Shown here in pieces: positions 19,801 to 25,998 of a stretch of DNA of 64,000 bases. The notes under the pieces are model-generated. The model saw only the letters and a program-made list of their open reading frames with translations. It had not been told where the DNA came from and searched no databases. Location: NCBI RefSeq assembly GCF_039566955.1, contig NZ_CP154796.1, forward strand, positions 682,001 to 746,000. Reading direction: 5' to 3'. The DNA comes from Micromonospora sp. DSM 45708 (GTDB taxonomy: Bacteria; Actinomycetota; Actinomycetes; Mycobacteriales; Micromonosporaceae). The translations under genes and the position numbers were made by a program. Positions within the stretch are counted from its first letter, which is position 1. Every line of letters starts with the position of its first letter.

Positions 19801-20268
19801 CCGTCCACCCCGGCCGGGCTCGGCGGCTTCACCGGCTGGACCGAGTTCGGGGTGGACCCGGTCACCGCGCGGGAGGCGGAGCGGGCCCGCCGCGACCCGC
19901 TCGCGGAGGGGCCGGAGTGGGTGGCCGCGGAGACGCACGCCCACGTGGACCGGCTCGCGCTGGACGCGCCGGCCCAGGTACGCCTCGGCGCCCCGGTGGC
20001 GGTGTCGGCCACGCTCACCCAGCCCGGCGGTCGGCAGGTGCCGGTGGGGCCGCCGGTGAGCGCCGACTGGGCCGGCTCGCCCAATCTGCACGTCGGCAAC
20101 GCGGCCGGGGTACGCCCGTGGCACGTGGCCCGGTTCGACCCGTCGACCGGGCAGCTCACCGCGTTGCGTCCCGGCGCACGGATCCTGCTCACGGTCACCG
20201 TCAACGGCGTACGCGCCGAGGCGACGGTGGCCACCACCGCGGCGGCGCAGGCGCGCCCCGCCGCGTAG
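16816..20268 (+). CDS. Secreted phosphodiester glycosidase / calcineurin-like phosphoesterase fusion
   Basis: A 1150-residue exported protein. A signal peptide (about 1-33, ending AVA) is followed by a NAGPA-type phosphodiester glycosidase domain (about 100-420) with the hallmarks AVNGDFFDINNSG near residue 138 and NLDGGGSSTL near 372. An Ig-like/beta-rich middle comes next, then a metallophosphoesterase domain (about 775-1000) with LSDAQF, IDGDFVD, PGNHE, LFHHPP and NGHVGTFH. The first metal motif has Gln where DxH is usual. The C-terminal 130 residues look beta-sandwich-like. The protein probably cleaves sugar phosphodiesters, such as wall teichoic acid or decorated phosphates, outside the cell; the exact substrate is inferred only. 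Hairpins bound it on both sides. Confidence 0.88.
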   Translation: MRLRSRSIRSAGVLLLTPLLTLTAPTPPAVAATPSTTVTPTATPAEDAPAASSRPESAVTLAGVEPAGGLETAKTTRPVAPGLDLTSFDRYDAAGWLRADALTADLSGGLTVDYVNSGAVTRDEPLRAAVDRSRAVAAVNGDFFDINNSGAAQGVGIRSGELVQSPVAGHPNAVGIGAGGIGRVVEVGFEGTAALPGGPVPLTQFNNMVQRDGVGVFTPLWGAYPRQRAVDGAARVVEVTVTGGRVAAVATTAGEGPIPAGSTVLLGREAGADALAALRPGDPVDLSWRPRASDGGDLRAAVGGGNVLVRDGVVQTIADQSLAPRTSVGFSADGRRMIMLTVDGRQVDSRGVTQTEMGRMMVELGAANALNLDGGGSSTLLAREPGAAAVQVENSPSDGSERPVPNGLAVYAPKGSGRLTGYWLETASDPTAAPGVAPVRGGRPDRVFPGLTRRLTAAGYDETYGPAAGAPRWHATHGRVDDDGVFRAGSPGRSTVTAARGRARGTLDLTVLGPLARVDGTVDRVGLDRAGDTGLFGVVGYDAEGNTAPIEPADLRLEYDRDLLSVTPTADGNLSVTALGGSGSALVTARVGGHSTVLPVTVGLTDVPVAGFDDAASWTFSQARAAGAVAPADGHTGTGLRMSYEFDRSTGTRAAYADPPAWIDVPGQPQAFGMWIRANGTGEWPSLHLHDAQDTQFVLRGPYLDWTGWKYVEFAVPPGVQYPVRVRRFYVAETDPAKQYRSEVVIDDLVARVPPDVQAPPEPNRTDRVVLRDGTVDGAPWRFAVLSDAQFVAADPDSELVAQARRTLREVRAARPDFLIIDGDFVDTAYPADFALAKRILDEELGGEVPYHYVPGNHEIMGAPIDNFRSVFGDTSRVFDHRGTRFLTLSTASGSLRGGGFDQVELLRRTLDEAAADRAVGSVAVLFHHPPRDPGPAKASQLGDRKEAALVEQWLADFQHRTGKGALMVNGHVGTFHADRVDGVPYVINGNAGKDPSTPAGLGGFTGWTEFGVDPVTAREAERARRDPLAEGPEWVAAETHAHVDRLALDAPAQVRLGAPVAVSATLTQPGGRQVPVGPPVSADWAGSPNLHVGNAAGVRPWHVARFDPSTGQLTALRPGARILLTVTVNGVRAEATVATTAAAQARPAA

Positions 20269-20271
20269 GTC

Positions 20272-20312
20272 CCGGCGGGGGCTCCTCGACCTGGGGGAGG
20301 AGCCCCCGCCGG
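20272..20312. terminator. Perfect 16-base-stem terminator
   Basis: CCGGCGGGGGCTCCTC pairs perfectly with GAGGAGCCCCCGCCGG across a nine-base loop, just after the phosphoesterase stop. Confidence 0.8.
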
Positions 20313-20333
20313 ACCCCCGGGTCTTCGTCTCGC

Positions 20334-20390
20334 CGATCATGAAGTTGGCGGCGACAAAACGGACCGACACCCCGGTCGACTTCATGATCG
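20334..20390. repeat. ATCATGAAGT intergenic inverted repeat
   Basis: CGATCATGAAGT (20334-20345) is repeated as its exact complement ACTTCATGATCG (20379-20390) around a 33-base spacer; G-T pairs extend the stem inward by four. It lies after a complete terminator, so it is not needed for termination. It looks like a dispersed repeat copy; no second copy is present in this window. Confidence 0.6.
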
Positions 20391-20432
20391 ACGGGGTCGG
20401 GCGGCGGGGTGGGGAGTGGTGGGGCGGCGGGT

Positions 20433-20459
20433 GGGAATGCGGGGAGGTGGCCGGGCGTT
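20433..20459 (+). promoter_or_regulatory. SigR-type promoter of rpmE (GGGAAT-N18-GTT)
   Basis: GGGAAT (20433-20438) and GTT (20457-20459) are spaced by exactly 18 bases, the consensus of the Streptomyces disulphide-stress sigma factor SigR, for which rpmE is a reported target. The predicted transcript would start near 20466 with a leader of about 140 bases. The stretch 20269-20607 holds this promoter, the terminator and the ATCATGAAGT repeat, and no gene. Confidence 0.65.
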
Positions 20460-20607
20460 ACGGCTGCCGGACCTGCTGTGCCGGCCGGCCGACGCCCATG
20501 GCACACTGGTCAATCGGCCACCGGTTCCGGTTCACGCCCGAGCCCGTCACCACGACGGGGCACACCGACGGCGACCCGGCGACCACCCACGAAAGGACCG
20601 AGGCGAC

Positions 20608-20832
20608 ATGAAGCCCAACATCCACCCGGAGTACACGACCACCGAGGTCCGCTGCTCCTGCGGCAACACGTTCACGACCCGCAGCACCGCCAAGGGCGGC
20701 GCCATCAGCGTCGAGACCTGCAGCGCCTGCCACCCGTTCTACACCGGTAAGCAGCGCGTGCTGGACACCGCCGGTCGGGTCGCGAAGTTCCAGCAGAAGT
20801 ACGCCAAGGTCCAGGCCAAGAAGGCCAAGTAG
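20608..20832 (+). CDS. rpmE: 50S ribosomal protein L31, zinc (C+) form
   Basis: A 74-residue L31 of the large ribosomal subunit. The zinc-binding cysteines C16, C18, C38 and C41 (RCSCG and [10 protein letters not shown]) mark it as the C+ type. A ribosome binding site (GAAAGGA and GAGG) precedes the ATG. A SigR-like promoter upstream fits thiol-stress control, and a terminator follows directly, so it appears monocistronic. Confidence 0.97.
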   Translation: MKPNIHPEYTTTEVRCSCGNTFTTRSTAKGGAISVETCSACHPFYTGKQRVLDTAGRVAKFQQKYAKVQAKKAK

Positions 20833-20843
20833 CTCCGTCGACG

Positions 20844-20878
20844 ACGCCCGTGTCCGGCTCCGTGCCGGGCACGGGCGT
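20844..20878 (+). terminator. Terminator between rpmE and prfA
   Basis: ACGCCCGTGTCCGGC and GCCGGGCACGGGCGT form a 15-base stem with one G-U pair and a five-base loop, followed by TCGTCCGTTTTCC. Confidence 0.8.
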
Positions 20879-20929
20879 TCGTCCGTTTTCCGCCGGTGTC
20901 GTCGTGTCGTCCGAAGGAGCATCCGCAGC

Positions 20930-22018
20930 ATGAGCAGTGAGCGCCTGGCCGCCCTCCTCGACGAGTACGCCGAGCTGGAGAAGCGGCTGGCCGACCCGGC
21001 CATCCACGCCGATCAGGGCACCGCCCGGCGGGTCGGCCGGCGGTACGCCGAGCTGGTGCCGCTGCACAAGGCGGCCGGCGAGCTGGAGCAGGCCCGTGCC
21101 GACCTGGTCGCCGCACGCGAGCTGGCCGCCGAGGACCCGGCGTTCGCCGCCGAGGCGGACACCATCGCGGCCAGCCTGCCGGCGCTTGAGGAACGGCTCG
21201 CCGAGCTGCTCATCCCGCGTGACCCGCACGACGCCAAGGACGTGATCGTCGAGATCAAGGCCGGCGAGGGCGGTGAGGAGTCGGCGTTGTTCGCCGGCGA
21301 CCTGCTGCGGATGTACACCCGCTACGCCGAGCGCCGGGGCTGGACCACCGAGGTGATCGACGCCCAGGACTCCGACCTCGGCGGCGTGAAGGACGTCTCG
21401 CTGGCGATCAAGACCAAGGGCGTGCCGGAGGGTGGCAACGGCGTCTGGTCCCGTCTCAAGTGGGAGGGCGGCGTGCACCGGGTGCAGCGCGTCCCGGTGA
21501 CCGAGTCGCAGGGCCGGATCCACACCAGCGCGGCCGGCGTGCTGGTGCTGCCCGAGGCGGAGGACGTGGACGTCACCATCGACCCGAACGAGCTGCGGAT
21601 CGACGTGTTCCGCTCGTCCGGGCCCGGTGGCCAGTCGGTCAACACCACCGACTCGGCGGTCCGGATCACCCACGTGCCGACCGGCATCGTGGTGTCCTGC
21701 CAGAACGAGAAGTCGCAGCTCCAGAACCGCGAGCAGGCGATGCGGATCCTGCGCGCCCGGCTGCTCGCCGCGGCCCAGGAGCAGGCCGACGCCGCGGCCT
21801 CGGACGCCCGCAAGGCGCAGGTCCGCACCGTGGACCGGTCGGAGCGGATCCGCACCTACAACTTCCCGCAGAACCGGATCACCGACCACCGGATCGGCTA
21901 CACCGCGTACAACCTCGACCTGGCGCTGGCCGGCGAGCTGGACGGGGTGCTCGACGCGCTGACCGAGGCGGATCGCGCGGCCCGGCTGGCCGGCGAGACC
22001 GAGCTGTCCCGCCGCTGA
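20930..22018 (+). CDS. prfA: Peptide chain release factor 1
   Basis: A 362-residue class I release factor that reads UAA and UAG. It has the peptidyl-hydrolysis motif GPGGQSVN with GGQ at about residues 233-235, whose Gln is the target of PrmC methylation, and a standard RF1 codon-recognition domain before it (motif not checked residue by residue). The ATG has AAGGAG about 12 bases upstream. Its usual neighbour prmC lies downstream but is separated by an opposing 1.55-kb gene. Confidence 0.96.
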   Translation: MSSERLAALLDEYAELEKRLADPAIHADQGTARRVGRRYAELVPLHKAAGELEQARADLVAARELAAEDPAFAAEADTIAASLPALEERLAELLIPRDPHDAKDVIVEIKAGEGGEESALFAGDLLRMYTRYAERRGWTTEVIDAQDSDLGGVKDVSLAIKTKGVPEGGNGVWSRLKWEGGVHRVQRVPVTESQGRIHTSAAGVLVLPEAEDVDVTIDPNELRIDVFRSSGPGGQSVNTTDSAVRITHVPTGIVVSCQNEKSQLQNREQAMRILRARLLAAAQEQADAAASDARKAQVRTVDRSERIRTYNFPQNRITDHRIGYTAYNLDLALAGELDGVLDALTEADRAARLAGETELSRR

Positions 22019-22054
22019 CCGCCGGTGCGTCGACGGGCGCCCCGCCTCGCGCCC

Positions 22055-23608
22055 TCAGCTCGCGCGGAGGCGGTCCTTGGCGCGCAGCATCTCCCGGTCG
22101 GCCAGCTCGAACGCGGCGCCGAGCGCCTCCCGGACGCTGATCGTGGTGCTGCCGTCGACCTCCGCGAACCCGATGGTCACCCCGACCGGGGTGCCCGGGA
22201 CGAGGGTGTCCCAGTCCTCGGTGCGCACGGCCGCCTCGATCCGCCGGGCCACCTCGACCGCCTCCGGCATGCCGGTGTCCGGGAGCACCACGACGAACTC
22301 GTCGCCGCCGTAGCGGGCCACGAAGTCGCCCCGCCGCATCACCCGGTTGATCACGCCGGCCACCCGTTGCAGCACCAGGTCACCGGAGTGGTGCCCGTGC
22401 CGGGTGTTGACCGCCTTGAACCCGTCGAGGTCGCAGACGCCGATCACCACCCGCTCGCCCCGGGACACCACCGCGCCGAGGTAGCGCTCCAGCCGGCGCC
22501 GGTTGGGCAGGCCGGTGAGCGGGTCGGTGAGCGCCTCGCCCTCGTACCGGGCGGCCTCCCGGCGCATCTCCTCGTGGTCGATCCGGGCCGCGATGCCGTC
22601 GATGTAGACGTCCCGCAGGCGGTCGCTGCGCCGGGCGGCCAGCCGGAACGCGTGCCGGTCCGCGCGGTGCGCCCCGGCGTGGTCGCCGGCCCGGGCCAGC
22701 GCGATGCTGCGCAGCCGGGGCGGCTCGGCCGCGCCGAGCGTCTCGTCGGAGACCCGGATCGCGTCCAGCCGGGTGACCGCCTCGATCGGCCGGCCGGCGG
22801 CGACCGCCAGGCAGACCTGGCCGAGCTGGCGCAGGTCGCGGGCGCGGGCGCTGTCCCCGCCGTGGCCGAGCAGGCGGGTCGGGTCGGCGTCCCCGGCGGA
22901 CTCCACCCGGTCGCCGAGCGCGGCCCGGCGGGCGGCGGCGTACCCGTAGGCGGCGAGGCTGCTGGGCCGCAGATTGCCGGCCCGCCCGCCGCGCAGGAAC
23001 CGGGCCAGGTCGCCGGCCACGTCGCGCAGCACCCGCAGGCAGCCGTCGCTGTCGCCGTTGTGGTCCAGGGCCACCGCGTTGCGCAGCCGGATCCCCGGCG
23101 CGGCGAACGTCTCCTCCGGGATGCCCGCGCTCAGTCCGACCTCGCGCGCGCGTTCGATCGCGCCGAGCGCGTGGCCGTGGAAGCTGAGGTACGAGTACGC
23201 CATCGCCAGGTCGTGCCAGCCCCAGGCGGTGTCCCGGTCCGGTGTGTCGTCGGCGCCGAGCGCGCGGGCGGCCCGGACCAGGTGCATCACGCACCGGTCG
23301 AGCGCGCCCTGGTGGTGGGCGGCGAGCGCGGCGAGCGCGTTGAGGTGCCCGTGCAGGTAGGGCTCGGCCAGGTCCCGTACGGCGGCGGAGGCGTCCTCGA
23401 CGGCGCGGGTGAACTCGGCGGTCCGACCGAGATTGATCAGCGCGGACAGGCGCTGCACCAGCGCGTCGGCGCGGGCGTACTGGTCGTCGGTGGTGCGGAT
23501 CACGCGCTCGAGCAGCACGCACGCCTCGGCGGAACGGCTCGCCTCCTGCAACGCACGGGCACGTCGGAGGGCGTCAACCTGGTCCTCGACCTGGTCGAGC
23601 CAGCCCAC
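22055..23608 (-). CDS. Diguanylate cyclase (GGDEF) with helical-repeat sensor region
   Basis: A 517-residue cytoplasmic protein. Residues about 1-340 are Ala/Leu/Arg-rich helices that look like TPR repeats, with no membrane segment. The GGDEF domain (about 350-510) keeps LTDPLTGLPNRR, the catalytic RYGGDEF and a product-inhibition site RRGD exactly five residues before GGDEF. It should make cyclic di-GMP and be feedback inhibited. It starts with GTG preceded by GGGAGG and opposes prfA and prmC, whose order is otherwise conserved. The input signal is unknown; TPRs suggest protein partners. Confidence 0.9.
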   Translation of the reverse strand: MGWLDQVEDQVDALRRARALQEASRSAEACVLLERVIRTTDDQYARADALVQRLSALINLGRTAEFTRAVEDASAAVRDLAEPYLHGHLNALAALAAHHQGALDRCVMHLVRAARALGADDTPDRDTAWGWHDLAMAYSYLSFHGHALGAIERAREVGLSAGIPEETFAAPGIRLRNAVALDHNGDSDGCLRVLRDVAGDLARFLRGGRAGNLRPSSLAAYGYAAARRAALGDRVESAGDADPTRLLGHGGDSARARDLRQLGQVCLAVAAGRPIEAVTRLDAIRVSDETLGAAEPPRLRSIALARAGDHAGAHRADRHAFRLAARRSDRLRDVYIDGIAARIDHEEMRREAARYEGEALTDPLTGLPNRRRLERYLGAVVSRGERVVIGVCDLDGFKAVNTRHGHHSGDLVLQRVAGVINRVMRRGDFVARYGGDEFVVVLPDTGMPEAVEVARRIEAAVRTEDWDTLVPGTPVGVTIGFAEVDGSTTISVREALGAAFELADREMLRAKDRLRAS

Positions 23609-23681
23609 TCGCGACCTCCCTGCCGTGTGCGCCCGGACGCACCCGCTCGTGTGGCGACCCGCGACGCTTCATGATTATTGC

Positions 23682-24629
23682 GTGAGCACACTCCCACAAC
23701 ACCCGTCCGAAGGGACAGAACGCGAGCGCGTCTCGCCGGTGATCGTCCGGACGGCCCGCGCGCTGGCCGCCGCCGGCGTCGAGGCGCCCCGGGCGGAGGC
23801 CGAGCAGTTGGCCGCGTACGTGCTGGGGGTGCCGCGCGGGCGGCTGGCGCTGGCCGACGGCTTCACCCCGGCCCAGCGCGACCGCCTCGCCGCCCTGCTC
23901 GACCGGCGGATGGCCCGGGAGCCGTTGCAGCACCTCACCGGCGCGGCCGGCTTCCGGCACCTGGAACTGGCCGTCGGGCCGGGCGTGTTCGTGCCCCGGC
24001 CGGAGACCGAACTGCTGGCCGGCTGGGGCGTCGACGCGGCCCGGCGGCTCGCCGCGCCGCTCGTGGTCGACCTGTGCAGCGGCTCCGGCGCGATCGCGCT
24101 CGCGGTCGCCCAGGAGGTCCCGTCGGCCCGGGTGCTGGCGGTGGAACGCGCGCCGGCCGCGCTGGCCTGGCTGCGCCGCAACGCCGCCGCCCGGGCCGCC
24201 GCCGGCGACCGGCCGGTCGAGGTGGTGGCCGCCGACGTCACCGACCCGGAGCTGCTGGCGGCGCTGGCCGGCCGCGTCGACGTGCTGCTCTGCAACCCGC
24301 CGTACGTGCCGCGCGCGGTGACGGTGCCGCCGGAGGTGGCCGGCCACGACCCGGACGAGGCGGTGTTCGGCGGCGCGGACGGGCTGGACGTGATCCGGCC
24401 GGTGGTGGCCCGCGCCGCGACGCTGCTGCGCCCGGGCGGGGTGATCGGCGTCGAGCACGACGACACGCACGCCACGGCGGTGCCGGCCCTGCTCGCCGCC
24501 GACGGCCGGTACGAGCGCGTGGCGGAGCACCGGGACCTGGCCGGGCGGCCCCGGTGGGCGACCGCGTCCCGGTCGGCGGACGGCCGACACGCCGACCCCG
24601 GCGCGGCGTGGCAGACTGACTCCTCGTGA
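23682..24629 (+). CDS. prmC: Protein-(glutamine-N5) methyltransferase, release-factor specific
   Basis: About 315 residues; methylates the GGQ glutamine of release factors such as the nearby PrfA. The N-terminal helical domain holds PLQHLTGAAGFRHLEL and FVPRPETELL, the SAM site is VVDLCSGSGAIALAV, and the catalytic NPPY is near residue 205 (CNPPYVPRAV). The start could be the GTG at 23682, six bases after CATGAT, or the later in-frame GTG in VSPVIVRTARAL; the first is used here. Its end overlaps tsaC by four bases, so the two are coupled. Confidence 0.92.
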   Translation: MSTLPQHPSEGTERERVSPVIVRTARALAAAGVEAPRAEAEQLAAYVLGVPRGRLALADGFTPAQRDRLAALLDRRMAREPLQHLTGAAGFRHLELAVGPGVFVPRPETELLAGWGVDAARRLAAPLVVDLCSGSGAIALAVAQEVPSARVLAVERAPAALAWLRRNAAARAAAGDRPVEVVAADVTDPELLAALAGRVDVLLCNPPYVPRAVTVPPEVAGHDPDEAVFGGADGLDVIRPVVARAATLLRPGGVIGVEHDDTHATAVPALLAADGRYERVAEHRDLAGRPRWATASRSADGRHADPGAAWQTDSS

Positions 24630-25273
24630 TGCTCTACGACTGTCGGTCGCCCGCCGACCGGGACCGCGGCATCGCCGCTGCCATCGAGGCGGTCAAGAAC
24701 GGGGAACTCGTCGTCCTGCCGACCGACACGGTCTACGGCATCGGGGCGGACGCGTTCACGCCGTACGCGGTGAAGGCCCTGGCGGACACCAAGGGCGGCG
24801 CCCGGCAGGCGCCGCCGGTGCTGATCGGTTCCCGGCACACGCTCGACGGCCTGGTCTTCTCGCTGCCCCAGGCGGCCCGGGACCTGGTCGAGGCGTTCTG
24901 GCCGGGCGCGCTGACGATCGTGGTGGAGCACTCGCCGAGCCTGGCCTGGGATCTCGGCGACACCAGCGGCACGGTGGCGGTGCGGATGCCGCTGCACCCG
25001 GTGGCGCTCGAGGTGCTGCGGGAGACCGGGCCGATGGCGGTGGCCTCGGCCAACAAGATCGGCCAGCCCGCCGCGCTCACCGCCGAGGAGGCCCGCGACC
25101 AGCTCGGCTACGGCGTCCGGGCCTACCTGGAGGCCGGGCCGGCGGTGGACCCGGTGCCGAGCACCATCGTCGACCTGACCGGCGAGGTGCCGCGGGTGCT
25201 GCGCCAGGGCGCGGTGTCGTTGGCGAAGCTGCGCGAGGTGGCGCCGGACATTCTCGACGACCGGGGGGTCTGA
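24626..25273 (+). CDS. tsaC: L-threonylcarbamoyladenylate synthase (YrdC/Sua5)
   Basis: A 215-residue YrdC-domain enzyme that makes threonylcarbamoyl-AMP from threonine, bicarbonate and ATP for t6A37 of tRNA. It shows LPTDTVYGIGADAF, KGGARQAPPVLIG, the PGALTIVVEHS region and the SANKIGQPA motif. Initiation is at GTG 24626 or the adjacent ATG 24629, within the prmC stop. The next gene starts on the base after its stop. The order prmC-tsaC-phosphatase matches other actinobacteria. Confidence 0.95.
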   Translation: MMLYDCRSPADRDRGIAAAIEAVKNGELVVLPTDTVYGIGADAFTPYAVKALADTKGGARQAPPVLIGSRHTLDGLVFSLPQAARDLVEAFWPGALTIVVEHSPSLAWDLGDTSGTVAVRMPLHPVALEVLRETGPMAVASANKIGQPAALTAEEARDQLGYGVRAYLEAGPAVDPVPSTIVDLTGEVPRVLRQGAVSLAKLREVAPDILDDRGV

Positions 25274-25885
25274 GTGCCGCCCTTCACCGTCCTGCACGTC
25301 TGCATGGGCAACATCTGCCGGTCGCCGATGGCCGAGCGGCTGCTGCTGCTCGCCGTGCGGGAGCGGCTGGCCCGGCTCGACGTCGACCCGACCGGCTCGG
25401 ACGCGCTGGTGCACAGCCACAGCGCCGGCACCGGCGGCTGGCACGCCGGTGAGGAGATGAACCCGCCGGCCGCGCGGCAGGTGACCGCGCGCGGCGGTGA
25501 CGTGGCCGGGTTCGCCGCGCGGCGGTTGCGCTCGGATCTGATCGACGCCGCCGACCTGGTGCTCACCGCCACCGCCGACCAGCAGGAGTACGTGGTGGCG
25601 CTGCGGCCGGACGCCGCCGGGCGCACGTTCGTGCTGGGCGAGTTCGGCCGGCTGCTGGGCGCGCTGGACCGGTCCGCGCTGCCGCCCGCCGAGCGGACGC
25701 CGGAGGCGGTGCACACCCGCGGGGTCGCGTTGGTGGCGGCGGTCGACGCGGCCCGCCGGGGCGACTCCGCGTTGCCCACCGACGACCTGGACGACCCGTG
25801 GGGTCGGGGCGACCAGTGCTTCAGCCGGGTGGCCGACGAGATCGAGGAGACGGTCCAGCCGCTGGCCGCCGCGTTGCTGCCCTGA
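25274..25885 (+). CDS. Low-molecular-weight protein tyrosine phosphatase
   Basis: A 203-residue cytoplasmic phosphatase. The P-loop CMGNICRSP (C10, R16) is at the N-terminus, and the general-acid Asp is in DLDDPWGRG near residue 175. The middle SAGTGGWHAGEEMNPPA block matches the family. It is longer than the usual 150-160 residues because of a loop at about 115-150. The GTG start touches the tsaC stop directly, so it is the last gene of the prmC-tsaC unit. In relatives such phosphatases act on wall or capsule kinases; the substrate here is unknown. Confidence 0.9.
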   Translation: MPPFTVLHVCMGNICRSPMAERLLLLAVRERLARLDVDPTGSDALVHSHSAGTGGWHAGEEMNPPAARQVTARGGDVAGFAARRLRSDLIDAADLVLTATADQQEYVVALRPDAAGRTFVLGEFGRLLGALDRSALPPAERTPEAVHTRGVALVAAVDAARRGDSALPTDDLDDPWGRGDQCFSRVADEIEETVQPLAAALLP

Positions 25886-25998
25886 GGTTCATCCTTTCTC
25901 GCGAACTTCCTGCGCATTTCAGCGAAGGTGCCCGGCCAAAACGGCGAATCCGGTCATTCTTGACGGGTCCGTACGGCCGGCTCCTGCGGGGAGAGCTG

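Noticed and set aside
17308..20385. 1025-residue open frame antisense to the phosphoesterase gene
   Set aside because: Same reason: a shadow of a strongly codon-biased gene.
25798..25998. Longer N-terminus for the class A PBP
   Set aside because: The frame is open upstream but overlaps the phosphatase gene; the ATG at 25999 has an ideal ribosome binding site and is followed by the membrane anchor.
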